Positions 43,061 through 52,828 are shown, counted from the first letter of the stretch. The stretch is DNA of 64,000 bases from G963663775 sp963663775 (GCA_963663775.1 OY760624.1:186001-250000); one strand, 5' to 3'. Notes: generated by a model not told the origin, from the sequence alone. Made by a program: numbers and translations.

Positions 43061-43627
43061 TCACTCCGTTCCCTGCTGCATGTCTTCCAGCCGCAACTGC
43101 TCTTCTGCACCGGTAAGTTCCGGCAGAGAGGGCAGCTCCGCCAGACTTTTGATGGCAAATGCCCGCAAAAAAGCCGTGGTGGTACGAAATAGAATCGGAC
43201 GCCCCGGCACATCCAAGCGACCGCATTCTTCAATCAACCCTTTTTCCAACAGCATTGCCACTGTGCCGCCGCTGTCCACGCCCCGCAGCTGCTCCATAAA
43301 CGCACGGGTCACCGGCTGCCGATACGCAATGATGGACAGCACCTCCAACGCCGCTTGACTCAGCGAGGGTGCACGGCGATTCTCGGTTGCACGACGGATA
43401 TACAGCGCATACTCGGGGCGGCTGCACAGCTGCACCTTGTTTTCCATGCGCACCAACATGATACCCCGCCGCTCAAAATCATACTGGTTTTCGAGATTCA
43501 CAAGGGCAAGCAGCACCGCTTCTCGATTCACTGCAAGAATCTCCTGCAAGCGGTCGATGGAAATAGGGTCACCAACTGCAAACAAAATACCTTCTATGAT
43601 GTTTTCCAACGTTTCTAATTGCTTCAT
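43061..43627 (-). CDS. scpB: Segregation and condensation protein B
   Basis: 188 residues. Winged-helix partner of SMC-ScpA: ENIIEGILFAVGDPISIDRL, then LSQAALEVLSIIAYRQPVTR and GVDSGGTVAMLLEKGLIEEC. Helps compact and segregate the chromosome. Overlaps scpA by four bases; operon with DUF2953 and ytfJ. Confidence 0.95.
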   Translation of the reverse strand: MKQLETLENIIEGILFAVGDPISIDRLQEILAVNREAVLLALVNLENQYDFERRGIMLVRMENKVQLCSRPEYALYIRRATENRRAPSLSQAALEVLSIIAYRQPVTRAFMEQLRGVDSGGTVAMLLEKGLIEECGRLDVPGRPILFRTTTAFLRAFAIKSLAELPSLPELTGAEEQLRLEDMQQGTE

Positions 43628-44358
43628 ACCTGCTCCTCTGCCGCCGCTTCCTCCGAAAGCACCAAGGAGGTGTTCTCTCCTTCTCCCGCAATCTGAATCC
43701 GCCGTGTCTTGGAAAGCTCCAGCACTGCCAAAAAGGTCGCCACGACTTCCGAGCGGCTGGTAGACCCTTCAAACAAGCTGTGGAACAACAGCTGGGTCTT
43801 TTGCAAAAATCTACGCAGAATCATGGTGATGCGGCTGTTGACAGACACCGGTTCATATCCCACAATGCCTGTGAATGCCTCAATCGGCGGAGGCAGGCGA
43901 TGTTTCACCTTTTGCACCATGCCCTTTGCCGCACGCACAAGCTCCTGCACGGTGCTGTGATATTCCACCTGCTGTGCAGATGCTTTCGGCTCTGGAGATT
44001 TCACAAAAATATCCATGCCATAATCCGCCTGCTGCCGAAAATACGGCGTGACCTTTTGAATCCGCTGATATTCCAGCAGCATTTCCACCAGCTGCGCGCG
44101 GGGGTCCTCTGCTTCTTCCTCGTTTTCCTGCTTTGGCAGCAGCATTTTAGACTTAATGAGCACCAGCTGCGCCGCCATGGAAATAAAATCGCCGGCAATG
44201 TCCATATCCAAATCCTGCGCCGTTTCCAATATTTTCATATATTGTTCCAGAATTTCCGAAATCGGAATATCATAAATGCTAACCTTGTTTTTGGCAATCA
44301 AATGCAGCAGCAAGTCCAATGGCCCCTCAAAATGGTCTAAGTGAAACGTAATTCCCAT
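43624..44358 (-). CDS. scpA: Segregation and condensation protein A
   Basis: 244 residues. Kleisin of the SMC complex: FEGPLDLLLHLIAKNKVSIY, then DLDMDIAGDFISMAAQLVLI and KSKMLLP, and a C-terminal winged helix (TSRSEVVATFLAVLELSKTR). ATG 44358 fits the family start and has GAGGCGG upstream; the longer frame reaches into the M50 gene. Ten-base gap after the M50 gene. Confidence 0.95.
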   Translation of the reverse strand: MGITFHLDHFEGPLDLLLHLIAKNKVSIYDIPISEILEQYMKILETAQDLDMDIAGDFISMAAQLVLIKSKMLLPKQENEEEAEDPRAQLVEMLLEYQRIQKVTPYFRQQADYGMDIFVKSPEPKASAQQVEYHSTVQELVRAAKGMVQKVKHRLPPPIEAFTGIVGYEPVSVNSRITMILRRFLQKTQLLFHSLFEGSTSRSEVVATFLAVLELSKTRRIQIAGEGENTSLVLSEEAAAEEQV

Positions 44359-44368
44359 AAAATCCGCC

Positions 44369-45052
44369 TCATCCGAGAAACAGAGTGCTGTATATTGTAA
44401 GCGACAGCTGATACACCGCATTGGTGCCAAGCGAAATGACCACATGCAGTCCGCCAAACCAAACCAGCACGACCAAAATCAAAACCACAATGCTCTGGTA
44501 TTTTTGGAAAAACGCATTCCACTTTGCCTGCATCCGAAACGGCAAAATCGCTTGCAGAATGCGAGAGCCATCCATCGGATAGACTGGAATTAGGTTAAAT
44601 ATGCCCAATCCCACGGACAGCTGCGCCACATAGGAAATAAACATCGAAATCGCCTGCGCAAAGGTATTGCTATCCGCCAAATGCTGTGCATACAGCGCAA
44701 TATAGACCATAAATGCCACAACAGCAAGCACAATATTCGACAGTGGACCTGCCAGCGCCGTCATCGCCATTCCCAATCTTTTATGCTTGAAATTGGAGAT
44801 ATTGACGGGAACAGGTCTTGCCCAACCAAACCCCAACAGCAACAGACACACAAACCCGACAGGGTCCAGATGCGCCAATGGGTCAAACGTCAGCCGTCCT
44901 GCATTTTTGGCGGTGCGGTCGCCAAAAAGATACGCCATCAAACCATGCGACAGTTCATGAATCACCAAGCAGAGCACCACAGCAGGCAGAATCAACGCCA
45001 ATGAAATCAGCGACTGCTGCAAATTACCGCTCATAAGTGTTTGTATCAGCAA
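44369..45052 (-). CDS. Site-2 protease-like M50 zinc metallopeptidase
   Basis: About 227 residues with TTG start at 45052: GGAGG is seven bases upstream, better than any ATG nearby. Membrane-embedded zinc site HELSHG in VLCLVIHELSHGLMAYLFG with the third ligand Asp in NLIPVYPMDGSRIL. This is the short family without PDZ domain (YwhC/SpoIVFB-related, 'site-2 protease family protein'), common ahead of scpA in Clostridia. Substrate unknown. It is the first gene of the scp operon. Confidence 0.88.
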   Translation of the reverse strand: MLIQTLMSGNLQQSLISLALILPAVVLCLVIHELSHGLMAYLFGDRTAKNAGRLTFDPLAHLDPVGFVCLLLLGFGWARPVPVNISNFKHKRLGMAMTALAGPLSNIVLAVVAFMVYIALYAQHLADSNTFAQAISMFISYVAQLSVGLGIFNLIPVYPMDGSRILQAILPFRMQAKWNAFFQKYQSIVVLILVVLVWFGGLHVVISLGTNAVYQLSLTIYSTLFLG

Positions 45053-45264
45053 AATAGTTCCTCCGATGTCCCAAACGAGATGCCCCTGCAAGGCTTTGCT
45101 GCAGTGCCCTCTCAAAATCATGTTTATTCTATAGTATACCTGTTTTTCCTGTTAAAAACAAGTATCTGCAAGAACTTCACAAAATAAACTATTCCCGCAT
45201 CAATACCTGTCAATTTTATGAATCTTTACGTTTATCCTTGCACAGGAACAGGGATGCCCTCTGC

Positions 45265-46413
45265 CTATTGCACACAAAATGCGCCTTGTTGGGCAATCGT
45301 GCGGTAGCGTTTTCCGAACCGCCGCACCTCTCCCAAGGTGTTGAATGCTCCTAAAGAGAGCCGCACGGTGCCGGTTTGTGCTGTGCCTGCGGTTTGATGC
45401 GCTAACGGTGCACAATGCAGTCCCGCTCGCACACAAACCCCATGCTCCGCCAATTGCTCTGCAATGGCTTCACTGGACAAATGCCCATGCCGAAAAGACA
45501 GCACCCCGCATTGTAGCCCTTCCTGTTCTGCGGCAAACACCTGCGTATCCGGCACGCTCTGCAATGCTTCCGCCAGTGCATGCAGCAACCGTGTTTCATG
45601 CTTGAAAATCTGTGCCGTACCCCGTCGCAGTACAAAGCGAATCCCTTCTGACAGCCCTGCAATCCCCGGCACATTGAGGGTGCCGCTTTCCCAGCGGTCG
45701 GGCAAAAAATTCGGCTGCTGCAGCTGTGCGGAAAGGCTTCCTGTGCCGCCTTGCAGCAGCGTTTTTTGCAAGCGGTCAGAAAGCACCAGTAAAATCCCCG
45801 TACCCTGCGGTCCGTAGAGTGCCTTGTGCCCCGGCATGCAAACCGCCGCTAAGCTATGATACCGCCTAACCGGAATCTCTAAAATCCCCGCTGATTGGGA
45901 GGCATCTAAAATCATTGGTATGTCATATGCTGTAAGCAGTGCATCCAACCCCTCCAGCGGGGCAATTGCACCAAAGACATTGGAAACATGATTGACGATG
46001 AAAAGATTTGCCCCTGCCGCAATCGCCTGTTCCGCCGCACGCAGCAGGGCGAGCGGTTCAAACAGCGGACTGTTCAGCACATGATAGCGCATGTTACGTT
46101 CGACCAATGGTCTGACAACGGAATTGTGCTCCATTGCGGAGATTGCCACCACAGTATCCGCTTCACACAGTCCATGAATGGCAAGATTCAGCGCATGCGT
46201 TGCATTATAGGTGAATATCACCCGTGTGCAGTCCTCTACTCCAAATAATTCCGCAGCAGCTTCCCGACACTGATACACCAATTCCCCCGCATGAATGGCA
46301 GGACGATGTCCACTGCGTCCTGCACCCGCCGCCGTATACATGGCCGCAAGTGTTGCCTGCCCCACCCGCTTGGGTTTGCGCAATGTGGTTGCCGCATTGT
46401 CAAAATAAATCAT
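45265..46413 (-). CDS. Class V aminotransferase / cysteine desulfurase-like protein
   Basis: 382 residues. PLP enzyme: MIYFDNAATTLRKPKRV, Thr/Asn in FTYNATHALNLAI, PLP Asp/Gln pair in PMILDASQSAG, and the Lys in CMPGHKALYGPQGTGIL. Near the C-terminus a Cys loop, CVRAGLHCAPLAH, aligns with the sulfur-carrying Cys of SufS. It belongs to the EF2568-like group (TIGR01977), often next to DUF3343, as here, and proposed to serve sulfur or selenium transfer. ATG 46413 has GAGGGGAAG upstream; DUF3343 is 54 bases ahead. Confidence 0.88.
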   Translation of the reverse strand: MIYFDNAATTLRKPKRVGQATLAAMYTAAGAGRSGHRPAIHAGELVYQCREAAAELFGVEDCTRVIFTYNATHALNLAIHGLCEADTVVAISAMEHNSVVRPLVERNMRYHVLNSPLFEPLALLRAAEQAIAAGANLFIVNHVSNVFGAIAPLEGLDALLTAYDIPMILDASQSAGILEIPVRRYHSLAAVCMPGHKALYGPQGTGILLVLSDRLQKTLLQGGTGSLSAQLQQPNFLPDRWESGTLNVPGIAGLSEGIRFVLRRGTAQIFKHETRLLHALAEALQSVPDTQVFAAEQEGLQCGVLSFRHGHLSSEAIAEQLAEHGVCVRAGLHCAPLAHQTAGTAQTGTVRLSLGAFNTLGEVRRFGKRYRTIAQQGAFCVQ

Positions 46414-46467
46414 CCTGTCTTCCCCTCTGCATATCTGCTCATCGCCCATGCAAACTTAGAACCTGAC

Positions 46468-46689
46468 TCACGGAATGTCCGCACGAATTTTGTATGGCAC
46501 AAAGTTGGTTTCCTGCATCCGACGCTTTGCCGTTTCCAGTTGATTTTCTAAAATCCGAATGGCATATTCACAAGAACCAGACCCTTCCTGTCGGGGCGGT
46601 TTGGTCAATAGTCCACGGATACCCGCCCCTTCCAACAATCTGGATGCCTTGAGTGCCTCTGTCTGAGAGCGAAAAATCAAATATATCAT
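46468..46689 (-). CDS. DUF3343 small protein, putative Se/S carrier
   Basis: 73 residues. IYLIFRSQTEALKASRLL, GIRGLLTKPPRQEGSGSCEYAIRI contains the conserved Cys (SCEY), then a C-terminal helix. DUF3343 proteins are short ferredoxin-like-fold carriers usually next to an EF2568-type cysteine desulfurase. No selD or selenoprotein gene is in the window. AGGAACAG precedes the ATG. Confidence 0.8.
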   Translation of the reverse strand: MIYLIFRSQTEALKASRLLEGAGIRGLLTKPPRQEGSGSCEYAIRILENQLETAKRRMQETNFVPYKIRADIP

Positions 46690-46768
46690 CTGTTCCTACT
46701 CACCACCTGTATTCGTGTGTCTTTCATTCTATGCACGCCACACCCATTGTGACACGATGCGCCACCGC

Positions 46769-46804
46769 AAAAAAACGGATTCCCTTAACAAGAATCCGTT
46801 TTTT
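46769..46804 (-). terminator. Terminator of the ygiQ-met operon
   Basis: On the minus strand AAAAAACGGATTC / GAATCCGTTTTTT, just after the metH stop. Confidence 0.9.
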
Positions 46805-46813
46805 GATGCTCTA

Positions 46814-49195
46814 TTAACTTCCGAAAATCTGCTTTGCGATGTCTACGCTTTCCTTTGCATCCTTTGCATAGAAATCTGCACCGATTTTTGCCGCGTAATC
46901 TGCTGTCAATACAGCGCCGCCCACCATAACCTTGCAGGGAAGCTGTTCTTGATGCAGCAGGGCAATCGTTTCTTCCATGCTCTTGAGGGTGGTAGTCATC
47001 AGTGCCGAAAGCCCGACGAGCGGAACTTCATGCTCACGCACGGTATCCACTACACGCTGCGGGTCGACATCACGTCCAAGGTCATACACCGTATAGCCAT
47101 AGTTCTCCAGCAGCACCTTAACGATATTTTTGCCGATGTCATGAATATCGCCTTTGACCGTTGCCATGACGATTTTGCCCTTGCTGACACTGCCCGCATT
47201 GGTTGCCGCCAGTGCTTGTTTGATGACCTCAAACGCCGCCTGCGCCGCACCTGCCGCTTTGATTAGCTGCGGCAGAAAAATCTTGCCCACTTCAAAATCT
47301 GCGCCTGCGGTGTCTAGCGCCGGGGTCAGCAGTTGGTTGACAATTTCGAGCGGTGCCATGGTTTGCAGGTGCATTTTGGTAACCGCCGCCGCTTCGCCCT
47401 TGAGTCCACCCAAAACAAGTTCTTCAAGAGAACGCTGTTCGTTTGTGCCCTCGGTTTTGACCGGTGTCGGTGCTGCTGCCGTGCCGCCATATGCCGTAAT
47501 GAATTCCTGTGCATCCTGATCTTGGTTCGTCAGCAAATGATAACAGCGCACTGCGGCTGTCATTGCTTCCACATTGGGGTTGATAATCGGCAAATCCAAG
47601 CCGCTGGTCATCGCCATCGCAAGAAAATTCTGGTTCACCATGGGTCTGGACGGCAGACCAAAGGAAATATTGGACACGCCGAGCACGGTTTTCAGCCCCA
47701 ACTGCTCCTTGACCATCTTGACGGCACGCAGGGTCTCTGCCGCCGCCGCTTGTTCCGCCGAAACGGTCAGGGTCAAGCAGTCGATGTACACATCTTCCTT
47801 GCGAATACCATACCGCTCAGCCGCTTCCAAAATGCGCTTGGCGATGGCAAAGCGCTCTTCTGCGGTTTTTGGAATACCGTTGCGGTCAAGCGTCAAGCCA
47901 ACCACTGCCGCACCATATTTTTTCACGGCAGGCAGGATTTTGTCCAGCACTTCCGCTTCGCCATTGACGGAATTGACCACCGGCTTGCCGCAATACGCAC
48001 GCAATGCCGAAACGATTGCCTGCGGCTCGGACGAATCGAGCTGCAGCGGCGTATCGGTGATGCTTTGCAAGGCCTTGACCGTGCTGACGAGCACCGCTTC
48101 TTCGTCAATTTCCGGCAAACCGACATTCACATCCAGAATATCCGCACCAGCTTCCACCTGCTCAATCGCCTGCGATAAAATATAGTCGGTGTCCTGCTCC
48201 ATCAGTGCCTGCTTGAAGCGTTTTTTACCCGTGGGGTTGATGCGCTCGCCAATGATGCGCACACGGTCAATCGGCACGGTTTTCGTGCCGCTGCAAACCG
48301 CCGCAGGCACTTGCGGCAAGTCCCGTGAAAACTGCATCGTATCCAACCTGCTTTTCACTTCTGCCAAAAATGCAGGGGTCGTGCCACAGCAGCCGCCCAG
48401 AATTTTGACGCCCAATTTGGCGATTTCTGCCGCACTGTTTGCAAATTCCTCTGGCGTTACGTCATATCCACCGCTGAGATTCGGCAGACCCGCATTGGGC
48501 TTCACCACCACAGGCAACGTTGTCCATGCAAGCAGTTCCTCCACAATCGGCGGCATTTCCCGTGGTCCGAGGGAGCAGTTGATGCCAACAGCATCCACGC
48601 CAAGCCCTTCAAGCGTCAACGCCATTGCCGAAATGCTGCAGCCAACAAAGGTACGGCGATTCTGCTCAAAGCTCATCGTACACAGCACCGGCAAATCAGA
48701 AACTTCCTTAACTGCCAAAACAGCAGCTTTGGTTTCCATCAAATCGCTCATGGTTTCGATAACCACCAAATCGGCACCCGCCTGTGCACCCAAGCGCACC
48801 TGCTCTGCAAACAATTCATACGCATCTTCAAACCGCAGCGAACCCAAAGGCTCCAGCATTTGACCGATGGGACCAATGTCCAGTGCTACCAGTGCATCCG
48901 TGCCTTGCGCCGCTTGCTTTGCCAATGCAATCGCCTGCGGAATCACCTCCTCTGGGGTAAGTCCTGCGTGCTCCAGTTTTTCCCGATTGGCGCCAAAGGT
49001 GTTGGTATATACAATATTCGCCCCTGCCGCAATATAAGCACGGTGAATGTCCACAATCCAATCGGGATGCTCCAGATTCACACGTTCCATGGAGGCGCCG
49101 GCCGGCAATCCCATATTTTGCAGGGTTGTGCCCATCGCACCGTCCAACAGAATAAACCCATCCCGCTCGAGCAACGTTTGAAAATTCACAATCAT
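46814..49195 (-). CDS. metH: Cobalamin-dependent methionine synthase core (no activation domain)
   Basis: 793 residues. In order: homocysteine-binding zinc barrel (1-290; ILLDGAMGTTLQ, later ILGGCCGTTP with Cys ligands), pterin-binding barrel (310-560; RVRIIGERINPTGKKRFKQA, LDVNVGLPEIDE), the B12 cap (about 600-680) and the cobalamin Rossmann domain with axial His in VKGDIHDIGKNIV. It makes methionine from homocysteine and methyl-THF. The fourth, SAM-binding reactivation domain of E. coli MetH is missing; the next gene supplies it. Four-base overlap with that gene, and metF lies just upstream. Confidence 0.94.
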   Translation of the reverse strand: MIVNFQTLLERDGFILLDGAMGTTLQNMGLPAGASMERVNLEHPDWIVDIHRAYIAAGANIVYTNTFGANREKLEHAGLTPEEVIPQAIALAKQAAQGTDALVALDIGPIGQMLEPLGSLRFEDAYELFAEQVRLGAQAGADLVVIETMSDLMETKAAVLAVKEVSDLPVLCTMSFEQNRRTFVGCSISAMALTLEGLGVDAVGINCSLGPREMPPIVEELLAWTTLPVVVKPNAGLPNLSGGYDVTPEEFANSAAEIAKLGVKILGGCCGTTPAFLAEVKSRLDTMQFSRDLPQVPAAVCSGTKTVPIDRVRIIGERINPTGKKRFKQALMEQDTDYILSQAIEQVEAGADILDVNVGLPEIDEEAVLVSTVKALQSITDTPLQLDSSEPQAIVSALRAYCGKPVVNSVNGEAEVLDKILPAVKKYGAAVVGLTLDRNGIPKTAEERFAIAKRILEAAERYGIRKEDVYIDCLTLTVSAEQAAAAETLRAVKMVKEQLGLKTVLGVSNISFGLPSRPMVNQNFLAMAMTSGLDLPIINPNVEAMTAAVRCYHLLTNQDQDAQEFITAYGGTAAAPTPVKTEGTNEQRSLEELVLGGLKGEAAAVTKMHLQTMAPLEIVNQLLTPALDTAGADFEVGKIFLPQLIKAAGAAQAAFEVIKQALAATNAGSVSKGKIVMATVKGDIHDIGKNIVKVLLENYGYTVYDLGRDVDPQRVVDTVREHEVPLVGLSALMTTTLKSMEETIALLHQEQLPCKVMVGGAVLTADYAAKIGADFYAKDAKESVDIAKQIFGS

Positions 49196-49848
49196 TTCTC
49201 CTTACATTGAAAATTACAACGCCCTCGCATTGTACAAGTTGCACAGCCGCCTTTGCCACGGCTGATGTCATTCTCTGAGATGCCTAAAATCGCCGTAACC
49301 GATTTACGGGGTGTCAAAATATGATTTTTGCTGGCATATAGTCCGATACGGCGCTGTGCATCGAGCATGGAAAGAATGCGCTCCTGCAAATCAATCGGCA
49401 AATCCCCATACCCCGGCGAAAAGCGAAACGGAAATTTATGCTCTGGAAATGCCGCACAAATTTCTGCCTCTGCCTGGTCGCAGACCGCTTCAATTGCAGC
49501 ACTTGCGCAGGTATCCAAAATCAATGCCTGCGCCATGTCCTGCGCTTCTGCAATATGAATCAGTCTGTCAATGTCCGCCGAAAGCGTTGCTGCAAACACC
49601 GCCGCCTGCTGACAGCCCTGCAAATGCTTTTTGATGGAATTGCCCGTCAACAGCAGGTTATTTTCCAGCAAAACGCCCTGCTCGGTATGCTCGATTGCAA
49701 ACACACGATGCACCCATCTCGGCACCATTTTTTCGGTGATTTTTGCGCATCCTGCTTCCACCTGTGCCGCCGTTTCGGCATCCGGCACCGTGCCATGATA
49801 GCCCAAATACCGAAACACCTCGTCTCGTGAAATCTCGACCTGCATCAT
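49192..49848 (-). CDS. Stand-alone methionine synthase activation-domain protein
   Basis: 218 residues from ATG 49848, which overlaps the metF stop (ATGA). RFSPGYGDLPIDLQERILSM and PRKSVTAILGISE are the AdoMet-binding motifs of the MetH activation domain (RxxxGY...P), here as a separate protein. The C-terminal GGCATCTMRGRCNFQCKEK is Cys-rich and seems extra to the fold. It should re-methylate Co(II)-cobalamin of the MetH core with SAM and an electron donor. A frame from TTG 49872 is longer, less likely. Confidence 0.9.
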   Translation of the reverse strand: MMQVEISRDEVFRYLGYHGTVPDAETAAQVEAGCAKITEKMVPRWVHRVFAIEHTEQGVLLENNLLLTGNSIKKHLQGCQQAAVFAATLSADIDRLIHIAEAQDMAQALILDTCASAAIEAVCDQAEAEICAAFPEHKFPFRFSPGYGDLPIDLQERILSMLDAQRRIGLYASKNHILTPRKSVTAILGISENDISRGKGGCATCTMRGRCNFQCKEK

Positions 49849-50711
49849 GCTTGCAACAGCGACTTGACACAATTATAAATGGTGGTCGCTACCTCCGGAT
49901 TATTCATGGTATATAAGTGAATACCGTCAACACCTGCGGCAATCAGCTCTGAAATCTGCTCGGTTGCGTAAGCAATGCCCGCCGCACGCAATGCCTCTGG
50001 ATTTTCTCCATAACGGCTGAGCATACGGGTCAGTTTGCTCGGCAAAGCAGAGCCGCACATGGAAACCATGCGTTCAACTTGCTTTTGGTTCAGCACTGGC
50101 ATGATGCCCGCCTGAATCGGCACATCCACGCCCGCACAATGTGCACGGTCAAGGAAGGAATAAAAATCCTCATTGTCAAAAAACAGCTGGGACACCAAAT
50201 TATCCGCCCCTGCATCGACTTTTTTGCGCAAATCTAAAATATCCTGCACCAATGTTTCGCTTTCCACATGTCCTTCCGGATAGCAAGCGGCAGAAATATT
50301 GAAATCTCCACGCTCCTTGATGAAGGTAATCAGTTCGCTTGCATAGCGAAAATCGGTTTGCGGCGCAAAATCCGGATTGCGGTCGCCACGCAAGGCAAGG
50401 ATGTTCTCAATGCCTGCATTTTTGAACTGCTCCAGCAAGGTTGCAACCTCTTCTTTGCTGTAATTGAGACAAGTCAGATGCGCCACGCTCGGAATATGAT
50501 ATTCATTTTGAATAATGCTTGCAATCTCACCCGTTGGCTGGTTCAGCACATTGCCGCCTGCGCCAAAGGTGACGCTGATATAGTCCGGCTGAATCGGCTG
50601 CAAGCCGTCCAAGGTTTTGTAAATGGTTTCAATCGGGCTGTCTTTCTTGGGCGGAAACACCTCACAAGAAAACACGGTTTTATTTTTCTGAAACAGTTGT
50701 TTGATTTTCAT
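49845..50711 (-). CDS. metF: Methylenetetrahydrofolate reductase
   Basis: 288 residues. CEVFPPKKDSPIETIYKTLD, FGAGGNVLNQPTGEIAS, LALRGDRNPDF, and PIQAGIMPVLNQKQVERM are family motifs. FAD enzyme reducing methylene-THF to methyl-THF, giving the methyl group for MetH downstream. GAGAGGGATA precedes the ATG; 45 bases after ygiQ. Confidence 0.95.
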   Translation of the reverse strand: MKIKQLFQKNKTVFSCEVFPPKKDSPIETIYKTLDGLQPIQPDYISVTFGAGGNVLNQPTGEIASIIQNEYHIPSVAHLTCLNYSKEEVATLLEQFKNAGIENILALRGDRNPDFAPQTDFRYASELITFIKERGDFNISAACYPEGHVESETLVQDILDLRKKVDAGADNLVSQLFFDNEDFYSFLDRAHCAGVDVPIQAGIMPVLNQKQVERMVSMCGSALPSKLTRMLSRYGENPEALRAAGIAYATEQISELIAAGVDGIHLYTMNNPEVATTIYNCVKSLLQA

Positions 50712-50756
50712 GGCTTTATCCCTCTCTCAAGCAAGCAGATGGTGGCTGTTATCTGC

Positions 50757-52733
50757 TTATGGTTTCTTTCGTTTTGCATGGGTTCTTTTCTGCGGCGTGG
50801 ATGCTTTTCCATATTTCGCCTTGGCGGAAGCACCTCCATGCTTTGCTGCGCCTGTATGCTTCGTGCCTTTGGCAGAATTTCTCTCCGTGCGCTTGTCCGC
50901 ACCGCCCTTCTGCGCCGTGCGGTTCGCCGCACCATGTTCCGGACGCACCAAGCACTTTGGCGAAAACCCAATCAAGTCTTCCCTCTTGGCTTTGCGCAAG
51001 GCTTCCAACACCAACCGCCGCTTTTCCGGTCGTTTCCATTGCAGCAGGGCACGCTGTAATGCCTTTTCCTGTGGGTCACGTGCCACATAGACCGGTTTCA
51101 TATCACGTGGGTCAATCCCTGTGTAATACATGCACGTGGACAATGTGCCGGGTGTTGGGTAAAAATCCTGTACCTGCTCTGGCTGACGTCCGGTGGCGTG
51201 CAGATATTCTGCCAGCTTGACTGCATCCTTCAGCGTACTGCCCGGATGGGAGGACATCAAATAAGGCACTAAAAACTGGTCTTTCTCATATTTTCCGTTG
51301 AGTTTCGTATATTTCTGCTGAAAGGCTTCATAGACTTCCGCATGCGGCTTGCCCATATAATCAAGCACCGAATCAATGCAGTGCTCTGGGGCAACCTTGA
51401 GCTGTCCGCTGATATGATACTTGACCAGTTCGGCAAAAAATTCACCATTTTTGTCCAGCATCATATAGTCAAACCGAATGCCCGAGCGCACGAATACCTT
51501 TTTGATGCCTGGAATGTTACGCAGTTCCCTCAGCAGCTGCAAATAATCCGAATGGTCCGCATCAATGCTTTTGCAGGGGGTAGGGGCAAGGCAGCTGCGA
51601 TTTTTGCACATGCCGTTTTTTAGCTGCTGCTCACAGGATGGATGTCGAAAATTTGCGGTCGGTCCGCCCACATCATGCACATAGCCTTTGAACAACGGAT
51701 GCTTGGTAAACGCCGTAACCTCTCTGATAATCGAGGTATGACTGCGGCTGGTAATCATGCGCCCCTGATGATAGGCGAGCGAACAGAAGTTACATGCCCC
51801 AATACAGCCACGGTTATGAATCACCGAAAAGCGCACTTCTTCAATGGCAGGCACGCCCCCCATTTCGTCATACATCGGATGCACTTCTCGTGTATACGGC
51901 AGTTCCGCCACGGCATCGAATTCTTCGGTTTTCAGCGGCATTGTCGGCGGATTGACAATCAGCAAGCGGTCACCATGCCGCTGTATCACAGCACGCCCAC
52001 GAATCGGGTCATGCTCATCATATTGGAGTTTATTCGCCTTGGCATATGCAGTTTTATCCGCAATGACCGTTTCGAAGGATGCGCACTCCACTTTTGGATA
52101 AACACATCCGGCAGGATGGTGCGCAATGTATGCCGTGCCACGCACATCGGTAATCTCACTGGGGGCAGTGCCAGATGCCAGCCGTGCGGCGATTTCTCGG
52201 CTGGCACGCTCTCCCATGCCATATACGAGCAAATCCGCCTTGGCATCGAACAAAATAGAGCGGCGCACCTTGTCTTCCCAATAATCATAGTGCGCAAATC
52301 GACGCAGGCTAGCTTCCAATCCGCCAATGATAATGGGCAATCCCGGCCAAATGCCACGGACAAAGTTGGCATATACCATCGTGGCTCTGTCGGGTCGCAG
52401 TCCCATTTTCTTACCAGGACTATAAAAGTCCTCACTGCGTTTTTTCTTGGCAGCGGTATAGTGCGCCACCATAGAATCCAAATTGCCCGCAGAAATCAAA
52501 ACGCCCCATTTAGGACGTCCAATTTTATGAAAATCAATGGCATTCTTCCATTGCGGCTGTGCCAAAAAAGCCACCCGATACCCTTCGGCTTCCAGTGTCC
52601 GTGCAATCACCACTGGACCAAAGCTTGGATGGTCAACATAAGCATCTCCGCTGACCACCAAAAAATCATAGCTGTCCCAGCCGCGTGCCTGCATTTCTGC
52701 TTTGTTGGTTGGCAGAAAACGTGTATTCTCCAA
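50757..52733 (-). CDS. YgiQ-family radical SAM protein
   Basis: 658 residues. Start TTG with GAAAGGA nine bases upstream. N-terminal B12-like fold (SYDFLVVSGDAYVDHPSFGP), then the radical SAM core with NRGCIGACNFCSLA (CxxxCxxC cluster), and the YgiQ-specific PTPCKSIDADHSDYLQLLRE. The C-terminal 60 residues are Lys/Arg/Ala-rich, low complexity. Function unknown; the gene is common in anaerobes. It heads the operon ygiQ-metF-activation-metH. Confidence 0.93.
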   Translation of the reverse strand: MENTRFLPTNKAEMQARGWDSYDFLVVSGDAYVDHPSFGPVVIARTLEAEGYRVAFLAQPQWKNAIDFHKIGRPKWGVLISAGNLDSMVAHYTAAKKKRSEDFYSPGKKMGLRPDRATMVYANFVRGIWPGLPIIIGGLEASLRRFAHYDYWEDKVRRSILFDAKADLLVYGMGERASREIAARLASGTAPSEITDVRGTAYIAHHPAGCVYPKVECASFETVIADKTAYAKANKLQYDEHDPIRGRAVIQRHGDRLLIVNPPTMPLKTEEFDAVAELPYTREVHPMYDEMGGVPAIEEVRFSVIHNRGCIGACNFCSLAYHQGRMITSRSHTSIIREVTAFTKHPLFKGYVHDVGGPTANFRHPSCEQQLKNGMCKNRSCLAPTPCKSIDADHSDYLQLLRELRNIPGIKKVFVRSGIRFDYMMLDKNGEFFAELVKYHISGQLKVAPEHCIDSVLDYMGKPHAEVYEAFQQKYTKLNGKYEKDQFLVPYLMSSHPGSTLKDAVKLAEYLHATGRQPEQVQDFYPTPGTLSTCMYYTGIDPRDMKPVYVARDPQEKALQRALLQWKRPEKRRLVLEALRKAKREDLIGFSPKCLVRPEHGAANRTAQKGGADKRTERNSAKGTKHTGAAKHGGASAKAKYGKASTPQKRTHAKRKKP

Positions 52734-52798
52734 AAAATGATTTCCTTTCTTCTGCGCCGAACTGCGCCCACTCTATCCTAATCTCTTGTGTGCCTTTA

Positions 52799-52828
52799 AG
52801 TATATCATAACCCGATTCGCATTTGCAA
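52799..52828 (-). promoter_or_regulatory. Promoter of the ygiQ-met operon
   Basis: On the minus strand TTGCAA (52828-52823), 18 bases, TATACT (52804-52799). No SAM, cobalamin or T-box riboswitch is recognisable between it and ygiQ. Confidence 0.65.

Noticed and set aside
46453..46467. AAACTTAGAACCTG shared with 19216-19231
   Set aside because: A 14-base match is expected by chance in 64 kb; at 46453 it lies just past the DUF3343 stop without other similarity.
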